From the NCBI RefSeq assembly GCF_008728855.1, contig NZ_CP042906.1, positions 682,001-746,000 on the forward strand: a stretch of DNA of 64,000 nt, written 5' to 3'. Positions 14,972 to 22,215 of the stretch are shown one piece after another (the first letter of the stretch is position 1; every line of letters starts with the position of its first letter). Source of the stretch: Hypericibacter terrae (GTDB lineage: Bacteria > Pseudomonadota > Alphaproteobacteria > Dongiales > Dongiaceae). The notes beneath the pieces were generated by a model. It worked only from the letters and a program-made list of their open reading frames with translations, was not told where the DNA came from and did no database searches. Position numbers and translations under genes: made by a program.

Positions 14972-15071
14972 CCGGCGGCGGGCCGAAGGACGAGGGTTAT
15001 CTGGTGGCGCGGGTTCGATCCCCGCACGGCATCTGATGCCGTAATCCCTCTCCATCCCATGCCCGCCGTCC
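14972..15071 (+). ncRNA. Y-RNA-like RNA 5, D-arm missing, adjacent to the TROVE gene
   Basis: The terminal stem GGCGGCGGGC (14974-14983) pairs with GCCCGCCGTC (15061-15070) with one G-U pair. The motif CGAGGGTTATC follows. The T-arm is GCGGG-TTCGATC-CCCGC, followed by a perfect 7-bp acceptor-like stem ACGGCAT/ATGCCGT with loop CTG. No D-arm follows. The 5' strand contains GGCCGAAGG, like the CGA-containing Ro-binding stem of Y RNAs. The element ends about 20 bp before the TROVE start codon, so it could also act as a 5' leader that lets the protein sense its RNA. Confidence 0.65.
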
Positions 15072-15092
15072 ATATTCTTGATGGAGGCGGGT

Positions 15093-16694
15093 ATGACCGA
15101 TTACGCACGGCTTTTCTCTTTTCGTCGGACCCCCCAGTCCGAGCCCATCCCCGGTACCGTGGCGAACACGGCCGGTGGCCATGCCTTTCCGGTCGATGAC
15201 TGGGTGCGGCTCGACCGCTTCCTGGTGCTGGGATCGGAGGGCGGCAGCTACTATGCCGGCGAGCGCCAGCTGACGCGCGAGAACGCGGAAGCCGCGATCC
15301 GCTGCATCCAGGCCGATGGCCCGCGCGCCGTTGCCCGCATCCTTGCGGTCAGCGAGAGCGGCCGCGCGCCCCGCAACGATTCGGCGATCTTCGCGCTGGC
15401 GCTGGTCATGGCGCTGGGCGACGAGGCGGCCAAGCGGGCGGCCTTCGCCGCTCTGCCCCGGGTCGCGCGGACGGGAACGCATCTGTTCCAGTTCGCCGAG
15501 ACGGTGCAGGGCCTGCGCGGCTGGGGCCGCGGCCTGCGCCGGGCGATCGCCGGCTGGTATCTGGCGCGTCCGGTGGAGGCGCTGGCCTATCAGCTGATCA
15601 AGTATCAGCAGCGCAACGGCTGGTCGCACCGCGATCTGCTGCGCCTCGCGCATCCCCTGACGGACGAGCTCGCGCGTCGCGATCTCTTCGACTGGGCCTG
15701 CCGGGGCACGGTGAGCGAGCGCCTGCCGGCGGTGATCGGGGCCGCGGCCGAGCTGGCCAAGGCACCGTCGCCGGCAGCGGCGGCGGCCCTCATCCGCGGG
15801 CATGACCTGCCCCGCGAGGCGGTGCCGACGTCGTTGCTGAACGAGCCTCTCGTCTGGCGGGCGCTCCTGGAGCGCATGCCGATGACGGCGCTGGTTCGCA
15901 ACCTGGCGAAGCTGACCACGGTCGGCCTGGTCAAGCCGTTCGGCGAGAGCCTGCCGCTGGTGTTGTCGGCGCTGGGCGATGCCGAGCGGATCCAGCGGGC
16001 ACGGCTGCATCCCTTGTCGCTGCTCCTGGCCTTGCGGACCTATTCGCAAGGCCGGGGCGATAAGGGGTCGCTGCACTGGGAGCCGGTGGGTCCGGTGATC
16101 GATGCGCTGAACGCCGCGTTCTATACGGCGTTCCGCGCCATCGAGCCGACCGGCAAGCGCGTGCTGCTGGCGCTCGACGTCTCGGGCTCGATGGGCTCGG
16201 GCCGGGTTGCCGGAAGCGCACTGACGCCGCGCGAGGCGTCGGCCGCGCTGGCGCTGGTGACGGCGGCGACCGAGGCGAACCATCACATCGTGGGGTTCGC
16301 CGCGGCCGACAAGCGCAGCTGGGAGAGCGGGACGGCGATGGCGCCGTTGTCGCTCTCTCCCTCGATGCGGCTGGACGATGCGGTCAAGGCCGTGTCGGGC
16401 CTGCCGTTCGGGCGGACCGACTGCGCGCTGCCGATGCTCTATGCGCTGGAGAAGCGGCTGGAGGTGGATGCGTTCGTCGTCTACACCGACAGCGAGACCT
16501 GGGCGGGGACCGTGCATCCCGTGCAGGCGCTTCGCCAGTACCGCGAGCAGTGCGGCATCGCCGCTAAGCTGGTGGTGGTCGGCATGGTGTCGAACGGGTT
16601 CAGCATCGCCGACCCGAACGATGCCGGCATGCTCGACGTGGTGGGTTTCGATACCGCCACGCCGGCCGTGATCGCCGACTTCATCCGGCAGTGA
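15093..16694 (+). CDS. rsr: Ro60-like TROVE/vWA RNA-binding protein (Rsr)
   Basis: The 533-residue protein is a bacterial Ro60 orthologue, a ring-shaped RNA chaperone that binds Y RNAs and works with exoribonucleases in RNA decay. The TROVE module is recognisable at the N-terminus (DDWVRLDRFLVLGSEGGSYY, ARTGTHLFQFAETVQGLRGWGRGLRRAIAGWY, HRDLLRLAHP). The C-terminal vWA domain has a complete MIDAS: DVSGS near 362, GRTD near 438 and TDSETW near 464. Length matches the Deinococcus protein (about 530). ATG 15093 is chosen because GGAGG lies 5 bp before it; 15078 and 15081 are alternatives. The five Y-like RNAs upstream are the obvious partners. Confidence 0.95.
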   Translation: MTDYARLFSFRRTPQSEPIPGTVANTAGGHAFPVDDWVRLDRFLVLGSEGGSYYAGERQLTRENAEAAIRCIQADGPRAVARILAVSESGRAPRNDSAIFALALVMALGDEAAKRAAFAALPRVARTGTHLFQFAETVQGLRGWGRGLRRAIAGWYLARPVEALAYQLIKYQQRNGWSHRDLLRLAHPLTDELARRDLFDWACRGTVSERLPAVIGAAAELAKAPSPAAAAALIRGHDLPREAVPTSLLNEPLVWRALLERMPMTALVRNLAKLTTVGLVKPFGESLPLVLSALGDAERIQRARLHPLSLLLALRTYSQGRGDKGSLHWEPVGPVIDALNAAFYTAFRAIEPTGKRVLLALDVSGSMGSGRVAGSALTPREASAALALVTAATEANHHIVGFAAADKRSWESGTAMAPLSLSPSMRLDDAVKAVSGLPFGRTDCALPMLYALEKRLEVDAFVVYTDSETWAGTVHPVQALRQYREQCGIAAKLVVVGMVSNGFSIADPNDAGMLDVVGFDTATPAVIADFIRQ

Positions 16695-16760
16695 GGAAAA
16701 CCGCCACGTCGAGGCTCAGGGCCTTGGCGTGGCGGCGCTTCGGTCTGGTAAAATGATGCC

Positions 16761-17111
16761 ATGAATACAAATGAGACCGTGACGCTCTATAGACCCGTCG
16801 GCCCGAAGGAGCTGGAGCTGATTCCGCAAGGCGGATTTCGCGCCTTCCCGGCCCGCCTGCCGGAACAGCCAATCCTCTATCCAGTTCTCACCGAGGCCTA
16901 CGCGATCAAGATCGCCAGTGATTGGAACGTCAAGGCATCGGGCGCTGGTTACGTCACGCGCTTTCGGGTTCGCAAGCCGTTCCTTGATGGTTATGAGGTG
17001 CAGAACGCGGGTGGCTCGCAGTATCAGGAGTATTGGATACCTGCTGAGGACCTGACGGTGTTCAACGAAAACATCGTGGGACTGATCGAGGTCACGGCTT
17101 CGTTCCCTTAA
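16761..17111 (+). CDS. small conserved protein of unknown function (VTLYRPVGPKEL family)
   Basis: The 116-residue soluble protein begins TVTLYRPVGPKELELIPQGGFRAFPARLPEQPILYPV and ends in strands (EYWIPAEDLTVFNENIVGLIEVTASF). I have seen close relatives annotated as ADP-ribosylation/crystallin J1; that name is recollection and says little about function. No signal peptide or membrane segment is seen. The ribosome-binding site is weak. It stands alone between the TROVE gene and the Mn riboswitch. Confidence 0.7.
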   Translation: MNTNETVTLYRPVGPKELELIPQGGFRAFPARLPEQPILYPVLTEAYAIKIASDWNVKASGAGYVTRFRVRKPFLDGYEVQNAGGSQYQEYWIPAEDLTVFNENIVGLIEVTASFP

Positions 17112-17202
17112 CTCGGGTCGCGACTCGTTCCGAGTTCCGCGGGTTCCCTGCGCCGTTCCGCCGCCAGGCAGGGTGTTGATTTTCCGGATCGGCGTCTTTA
17201 AT

Positions 17203-17365
17203 TTCCCCCGCATCCATTGGGGAGTAGCCGTCTCCGGCCTTCATCGGAGAGTTCGCGTCAACACACTTGGTGGCTCGTTTCGGCGGGCCGCCATGGCGCG
17301 AATGGCGAAGCGGGGGATCGAGACCTCGTTGCGACTGGCGAGACCTTTGGCATCGATTCCTTTCA
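17203..17365 (+). ncRNA. yybP-ykoY manganese riboswitch
   Basis: The region before the GDT1-type gene contains the class signature: TTGGGGAGTAGCCG at 17217, an internal helix region with CAACACACTTGGTGG, and the 3' element TGGCGAGACCTTTGGCA near 17337-17353. The GGGGAGUAG and GAGACC elements form the Mn-binding internal loops of this class. About 70 bp remain before the ATG, room for an expression platform. The class commonly controls Mn exporters, consistent with the gene downstream. Boundaries are approximate. Confidence 0.85.
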
Positions 17366-17435
17366 CCCGGGCCGGGCGAGGGGATGTCGGCGCCATCGGT
17401 TTTGATCTCTCGCCTGGCCCCCTGGTTATCGTTTC

Positions 17436-18008
17436 ATGGAAGCCCTGCTCGTCTCGACCGGCGTCGTCGCCATCTCGGAGATCGGCGACAAGACCCAGCT
17501 CCTGGCGTTGCTGCTCGCCACGCGCTTTCGCCGGCCGGTGCCGATCATCCTCGGCATCTTCGTCGCGACCGTGCTGAACCATGCGGTCGCGGCCCTGGCC
17601 GGCAGCTGGGTGGCTGCCACGGTCGATCCCGACTGGCTGCGCTGGGGCGTGGCGATCCTCTTTATCGCCATGGCGGGCTGGGCCCTCATTCCCGACAAGA
17701 TCGACGAGGGCGAGGTCAGGAGCTTCGGCGCCCATGGCGCCTTCCTGGCGACCACCGTCGCCTTCTTCCTGGCCGAAATGGGCGACAAGACCCAGATCGC
17801 GACGGCGGCGCTCGCCGCGCGCTTCGAGACCGTGATCCCGGTCGTCATCGGCACCACCGCCGGCATGATGCTGGCCGACGTGCCGGCCGTCCTCTGCGGC
17901 CATGCCTTCGCCCACAAGATCAATCCGCGCTGGGTCCGCTATGCGGCGGCCGCGATCTTCGCGGTGCTGGGCGTGACCATGCTGGTCGGGAAGAAACTGA
18001 TGACGTGA
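17436..18008 (+). CDS. TMEM165/GDT1 family (UPF0016) Mn2+ transporter
   Basis: The 190-residue inner-membrane protein has the two family signature motifs E-x-G-D-K-T: EIGDKTQ at residues 15-21 and EMGDKTQ near 113-119. They lie in inverted repeats of three membrane segments each, joined by a short hydrophilic loop (PDKIDEGEVRSFG). The six-helix architecture is usual for GDT1 proteins, which move Mn2+ (and Ca2+) out of the cytosol. The Mn riboswitch directly upstream supports manganese as substrate. Confidence 0.92.
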   Translation: MEALLVSTGVVAISEIGDKTQLLALLLATRFRRPVPIILGIFVATVLNHAVAALAGSWVAATVDPDWLRWGVAILFIAMAGWALIPDKIDEGEVRSFGAHGAFLATTVAFFLAEMGDKTQIATAALAARFETVIPVVIGTTAGMMLADVPAVLCGHAFAHKINPRWVRYAAAAIFAVLGVTMLVGKKLMT

Positions 18009-18021
18009 GGCGAGAGCGCGC

Positions 18022-18543
18022 TCAGCGCCGCGATTTGTCGGCCGCGCGCCAGGGCGTCATCCGGTCCTCGATCTGCTTCAGCTTCGGCTCGCGGCCCCCA
18101 TAATCCTCGAGCGCGATGAACTGCGCGACCTCGATCCCGCCCTTGGTCAGGGGAAAGATTCCGAACTCATACCGGAACTCGTCGCCATGGAGCGTGGGCA
18201 CCATCGCGTCGCCATAGACCGGGATCCGTTCGCTCCAGGCCTGCCGGTAGTAATCCAGCCAGCGATTCTCGTCGTCGGCCGCCACCAGCTCGTCGAGATA
18301 GCGGTCGGTCAGATCCATGCCCGAGGCGGCCGCGATCCGGCTGCCGATCAGCCGGTAGCGCACGCGGAAGGGCGGATCGCTCGCCTCGGCGATCAGGATG
18401 TTGGGCAGAAGGCTCTTGATCTCCGCCGGGTCGATCCGGGCCCGGTCCGGCACGGCCGCGCCGCCACGCTTGGACAGCCAGTAGTCATGGAGCTGCCTTA
18501 TCATCGGCGCGGTCGTCCGGCCGATGTCGGTCCAACTGGCCAT
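18022..18543 (-). CDS. PAS_5-type domain protein, copy A
   Basis: The protein is about 173 residues from the ATG at 18543. It begins like its neighbour (MASWTDIGRTTAPMIRQLHDYWLSKR) and carries the family blocks RIDPAEIKSLLPNILIAE, FRVRYRLIGSRI and YLDELVAADDENRWLDYYRQAW. The family is a PAS-like sensory fold common in Rhodospirillales with unknown ligand. No output domain is attached. The longer frame to 18639 lacks similarity to the paralogue, hence the chosen start. It lies downstream of copy B on the same strand. Confidence 0.8.
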   Translation of the reverse strand: MASWTDIGRTTAPMIRQLHDYWLSKRGGAAVPDRARIDPAEIKSLLPNILIAEASDPPFRVRYRLIGSRIAAASGMDLTDRYLDELVAADDENRWLDYYRQAWSERIPVYGDAMVPTLHGDEFRYEFGIFPLTKGGIEVAQFIALEDYGGREPKLKQIEDRMTPWRAADKSRR

Positions 18544-18663
18544 GCGGGCCGCATCCACCCTGGTGCCTGCGAGCCGCGGCAGGATTGCCGACGACTCGAC
18601 GTCTCTTTCCACCTTACATCCGGGACCGGTCCCGGTCATCCGGATGAAGAGGGCCGGGAGGCG

Positions 18664-19173
18664 TCAGCTCCTGGTGCTCCAGGGCTTGAGATTGTCCTCG
18701 AGCTGCCGGGTGCGCGGCTCCCGGCCGCCATAATCCTCGATGGCGATGAACTGGCGCACGGCCTCGGCCCCGAGGGTCAGGGGAAAGAGGCCGAACTCGT
18801 AGCGGAACTGGTCGCCCTGGACCGTCGGCACCACCACGGCGCCGAAGATCGGAATGCGGCGATCGCGGGCCTCGCGATAGTCGTCATGCCAGCGATTCTC
18901 AAAGTCGGTCGACAGCAATTCGTCGAGATAGCGGCCGGTGAAATCGATGCCGGTCACCTGCGTGACGCGACCGCCCACCAGGCGGTAACGGATGCGGAAG
19001 GGCGGCTCGCTCCATTCGCTGAGCAGGATGTTGGGCAACAAGAGCTTGATCTCGGCGGGGTCGATATCGGCGCGGTCGGGGACGTCGCGGCCGCGGCGCT
19101 TGGACTGCCAATAGTCGTGCAGCGCGCGCACCAGGACGGCCTGGGTCTTCTCGATCTCGCGCCAGCTCGGCAT
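18664..19173 (-). CDS. PAS_5-type domain protein, copy B
   Basis: The 169-residue paralogue of the protein encoded at 18022-18543 shares the whole architecture: MPSWREIEKTQAVLVRALHDYWQSKR, DIDPAEIKLLLPNILLSE, FRIRYRLVGGRV, and the ending FIAIEDYGGREP. The two genes are about 120 bp apart in tandem. Conserved residues cluster around DPAEI, LLPNIL and RYRL, the presumed core of the PAS fold. Function is unknown. Confidence 0.82.
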   Translation of the reverse strand: MPSWREIEKTQAVLVRALHDYWQSKRRGRDVPDRADIDPAEIKLLLPNILLSEWSEPPFRIRYRLVGGRVTQVTGIDFTGRYLDELLSTDFENRWHDDYREARDRRIPIFGAVVVPTVQGDQFRYEFGLFPLTLGAEAVRQFIAIEDYGGREPRTRQLEDNLKPWSTRS

Positions 19174-19291
19174 GGAGCGTGCCGCTTCCTTCCCCGGTGA
19201 TGGCCGTCAAGTGACCTTGTTCAGGGAAAGCCTAGCAGATCGCCGGCGCGCCGTCCGAATCCCCAGGGAGATCGGTTGGCCGACCGAAAGG

Positions 19292-19882
19292 CTAGCCCGG
19301 CTGGCTGGCCACCATGCTCGGACGCCTGGCGAAGTCGCGCGACCAGCGATCGAGGTTGGGGCAGCGCTTGCGCCAGCCGTCATTGTAGCGGAAGTCGGTA
19401 TAGGCGAGGGCGCAGGCGGTCACGATCTGGTCCATGGCCAGGGTCTTGGCGGCGATCTTGTCGATCAGCGTTTCCAGGTAATCGATCGAGCGGTCGATGC
19501 GGGTTTCCTGTTTCCGGATGAAGCCGGGGCTCTTCTCGCTCTCGGGGCGGACGATCTCCATGCGCCGCTGCAGGCCCAGCTCCATGATGCCGATGGCGAG
19601 CGAGATGCGGGTTTCCAGATCCCAGTAATCGGCCTTGGGATAGAGCGTCTCGTGGCCGGAGATGCTGTCGAAATAGCGGCAGATGATGCGGCTGTCGGCG
19701 ATCGCGCGGCCGTCGGCGAGCTCGAGCGTCGGGATCTGGCGCAGCGGGTTCTTCTGGTCCAGGAACTCGGCCGTATAGACGTCGATCGCCTTCTCCTCGA
19801 CCGGCAGGGCCAGCTCCAGCATCGTCACCTTGACCGTGCGGCCGAAGGGGCTGGTGGGACCGTTATAGAGAATCATGCTCAT
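19292..19882 (-). CDS. glutathione S-transferase family protein
   Basis: The 196-residue protein has an N-terminal thioredoxin fold (MILYNGPTSPFGRTVKVTMLEL), with the conserved cis-Pro segment RQIPTLELADGRAIADSRIICRYFD. The C-terminal helical domain ends in the usual LAYTDFRYNDGWRKRCPNLDRWSRDFARRPSM. Ser9 or Thr8 near the N-terminus is the likely glutathione-activating residue. The start at 19882 gives a normal GST N-terminus; the longer frame runs into a palindromic repeat. It follows the pxp/biotin operon on the same strand, separated by that repeat. Confidence 0.85.
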   Translation of the reverse strand: MSMILYNGPTSPFGRTVKVTMLELALPVEEKAIDVYTAEFLDQKNPLRQIPTLELADGRAIADSRIICRYFDSISGHETLYPKADYWDLETRISLAIGIMELGLQRRMEIVRPESEKSPGFIRKQETRIDRSIDYLETLIDKIAAKTLAMDQIVTACALAYTDFRYNDGWRKRCPNLDRWSRDFARRPSMVASQPG

Positions 19883-19912
19883 GGGGGCTTCCAGGAATGC
19901 TTTGAATTCTTT

Positions 19913-20050
19913 CCCCTCCCCCGGAACGGGGGAGGGTCGGGGAGGGGGCTGCTCGGTCGGCGGTGCCGATGGATGAAGCAAGGCTCGCACGCCCTGCATC
20001 TTCGATCGCGTCATCCCCCTCCCTAGCCCTCCCCCGTTCCGGGGGAGGGG
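19913..20050. repeat. paired palindromic repeat (REP-like), copy 1
   Basis: Two inverted copies (about 19913-19948 and 20015-20050) of a 36-bp element face each other across about 65 bp. Each has its own small palindrome, CTCCCCCGGAACGGGGGAG. Similar paired elements occur at 23609-23703 and 31741-31881. They lie between genes and may form large hairpins. Confidence 0.75.
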
Positions 20051-20056
20051 ATCGGT

Positions 20057-20275
20057 CTACTCGATCTCGACCGCGAGGGCGCCGGCATCCACACCCTCCT
20101 GGCCTTCGGTGATATGCACCGCCTTGACCGTGCCGCCCTCTTCGGTCGGATGCGGCACCTCGGTCTTCATCACTTCCAGGATGAAGAGCACATCGCCGGG
20201 TTTGACCTTGTCGCCGGGCTTCACCAGCACCTTCCAGACATTGCCCGGCACCATCGTCGAAATCTGCTCAGCCAT
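20057..20275 (-). CDS. biotin carboxyl carrier domain protein (AccB-like)
   Basis: The 72-residue single-domain protein has the biotinyl/lipoyl fold. It begins EQISTMVPGNVWKVLVKPGDKVKPGD and carries the attachment motif EVMKTE, with Lys37 as the biotin site, then TEEGGTVKAVHITEGQEGVDAG. It lacks the N-terminal extension of classical AccB. It is the carrier partner of the biotin carboxylase encoded at 22216-23586 and lies just after the pxpC-like gene. The cluster forms a biotin-dependent carboxylation or ring-opening system. Confidence 0.9.
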   Translation of the reverse strand: MAEQISTMVPGNVWKVLVKPGDKVKPGDVLFILEVMKTEVPHPTEEGGTVKAVHITEGQEGVDAGALAVEIE

Positions 20276-20322
20276 AGCAAAACTCCATCCCTGAAAATCG
20301 AAACGCCTGGATCCGCGCGGCC

Positions 20323-21294
20323 CTAACTTATACTCGCCGCCGTGCAGATCGCATTCAGCTTCTTGCGCAGCGCCTGCGCCTGGTCGACCGAGATCGCCTT
20401 GAAGCGGTAGACGTCGCCGGGCTTGGACTGGCCGAGCTTCCAGAAGGCGGCCGAGGGCACGGTGTAGGGGTTGATGAAGCCGCCCATGCTGGGGCCGTCA
20501 TTGACCAGGATGATCGGCGTCTGGCCGGCGAGATTGATGGCGCCCAGCGGATAGCCATGGTCGATGATGTTGGAGGGCTCCGAACCGTTCTCCGGCGCCT
20601 TCTTGTAGGCCTTCTCGGTGAAGGTCCATTGCGGCCCGTCGAGGCGGAAGCCGGTACGGTCGCTCTTGGAGGAAAGCTTCCAGTCGCTGCCGAGGAAGCG
20701 CTCCTGCCCGGCCTTGTCGATCCAGTCGTCGTTGGGGCCGGGGACCACCTCGATTTCCCAGCGCTTGTCGGCCGAGAAATGCGGTCGCGCCTCGGGCTTC
20801 ACCTTCTTGCCGACCGTGCCTTTGACGCCGGTCCCGACCGGCACCACCTGCTTCGCCTTGAGCGCGCGGCCTTCCATGCCGCCGACGCCGGCCTTGTGGA
20901 AGGTCGAGCGCGAGCCGAGCCAGGCGGGCGTGTCGATGCCGCCGGCGAAAGCGATGTAAGCGCGCACGCCCGACTTGGCGGGCCCCATGGCGAGGGTCTG
21001 GCCGGATTTGACGGCGATGCTTTCCCAGAGCGGGACGGGCTGGCCGTCGAGCTTGGCCTGCATGTCGGCGCCGGTGATCGCGATCACGCCGTCGCGCTGA
21101 AACTTGAGCGTCGGGCCCATATACTGGCATTCGAGGCCCGCGGCATCGGCCGGATTGCCGACCAGCAGATTGCCGAGGCGGAAGGACCAGCTGTCCATCG
21201 GACCGGAGGGTGGGAAACCCTGGTTCCAGAATCCGATGCGGCCGGGATAATCCTGGATCGAGGTTTCGAGACCGGGCTGGATGACTTCGAACAT
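20323..21294 (-). CDS. pxpC: 5-oxoprolinase subunit C-like (biotin-dependent carboxyltransferase family, KipA/AHS2)
   Basis: The 323-residue protein begins FEVIQPGLETSIQDYPGRIGFWNQGFPPSGPMDSWSFRLGN, the signature of PxpC/KipA and of the carboxyltransferase AHS2 domain of urea carboxylase. VNDGPSMGGFINPYTV is a further family block. With the B subunit encoded just upstream it forms the two-part carboxyltransferase-like enzyme. In the PxpABC enzyme it opens 5-oxoproline to glutamate with ATP. Linkage to biotin carboxylase and carrier genes suggests a different, carboxylation-dependent reaction (inference). Confidence 0.9.
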   Translation of the reverse strand: MFEVIQPGLETSIQDYPGRIGFWNQGFPPSGPMDSWSFRLGNLLVGNPADAAGLECQYMGPTLKFQRDGVIAITGADMQAKLDGQPVPLWESIAVKSGQTLAMGPAKSGVRAYIAFAGGIDTPAWLGSRSTFHKAGVGGMEGRALKAKQVVPVGTGVKGTVGKKVKPEARPHFSADKRWEIEVVPGPNDDWIDKAGQERFLGSDWKLSSKSDRTGFRLDGPQWTFTEKAYKKAPENGSEPSNIIDHGYPLGAINLAGQTPIILVNDGPSMGGFINPYTVPSAAFWKLGQSKPGDVYRFKAISVDQAQALRKKLNAICTAASIS

Positions 21295-21308
21295 GGCGAG
21301 GTCTCCTC

Positions 21309-22178
21309 CTAGAAGCGCTGCGTCTTGTCCAGCGTCGCGATCCAGTGCTTGTAGTTCCGGACCGAGAAACGCTGATACTCGACGACGTTGTAAACGTAAC
21401 TGCCGTCCTTCACCTGGGCCTCGACATGGAGGAACTCCTCCGGCGAGACCGGCACGAACTTCACCCGGTCGCCCGGACGGAACAGGCAGATCGACTTCTC
21501 GAACTGCGGGAAGCGCTTGGCCGTGTCCCAGATCGGGATCGGGATGCGCGCGAAGATCTGATAGCCGCCCGGCGTCGCCACCGGATAGATCGCGGTCGAG
21601 GCACCGCCCATGCCGACCGTGCCCTGGGGCGTCCAGGTGCGCGGCGGATTGTATTTCGGCGCGGTGATGACGCAGCGCGGGTCAAGCGCCATCATGAAGG
21701 GCAGGCCCGGCCAGAAGCCCAGCGAGGCGACCCAATATTCCGTGCCAGAATGGACGCGCACCAGCTGCTGTGCATCCTTCAGGCCGTTGATCTCGGCGAC
21801 GAAGTCGGGGTCGTATTTCTTCTTGGTGATCTTGTTGCAGTAATCCTCGATGCATTCCTTGGTCCAGGGATCGAGGTAGCAGGTCGGGAAATAGAACAGG
21901 CGGCTGTCGAGCTCGATATCGTCGGAGGATCCCAGCGAGCCGATCAGCGATTTCATCTCCTTGGTCAGATCCTTGAAGTCGATCTGGTCGGGATCGTAAT
22001 GGATCAGCATCGAGGCGAAGCTCGGCGCCGTCTCGATCACGCCCTTGGTCCTGCCCTGCTCGATGGCGCTGGCGAGGCCCTGAGCCATGAAATTCAGCTC
22101 GAGATTCATCTCGTTGCCGAACTCGATCAGCATATAGCGATCGCCGCCGGGCATGAATCTCGGTTCTTCGTAGATCAT
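21309..22178 (-). CDS. pxpB: 5-oxoprolinase subunit B-like (KipI/AHS1 family)
   Basis: The protein is about 289 residues. The family blocks are YMLIEFGNEMNLELNFMAQGLASAIEQ, IETAPSFASMLIHYDP and GFWPGLPFMMALDPRC, with GGASTAIYPVATPGGYQIFARIP near the C-terminus. It lacks the extended AHS1+AHS2 fusion and is followed 14 bp later by the C subunit gene. The start at 22178 is chosen because it gives the expected N-terminus; the longer frame overlaps the end of the biotin carboxylase gene with no similarity. Confidence 0.9.
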   Translation of the reverse strand: MIYEEPRFMPGGDRYMLIEFGNEMNLELNFMAQGLASAIEQGRTKGVIETAPSFASMLIHYDPDQIDFKDLTKEMKSLIGSLGSSDDIELDSRLFYFPTCYLDPWTKECIEDYCNKITKKKYDPDFVAEINGLKDAQQLVRVHSGTEYWVASLGFWPGLPFMMALDPRCVITAPKYNPPRTWTPQGTVGMGGASTAIYPVATPGGYQIFARIPIPIWDTAKRFPQFEKSICLFRPGDRVKFVPVSPEEFLHVEAQVKDGSYVYNVVEYQRFSVRNYKHWIATLDKTQRF

Positions 22179-22215
22179 CGCGAAGGACCTCCCCCTCTTT
22201 CCCTGTTTCTCTCGG

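Noticed and set aside
14991-15002. Similarity of GGGTTATC to loop sequence of human Y RNAs
   Set aside because: The match is short and lies in a different structural context; it was not used as evidence.
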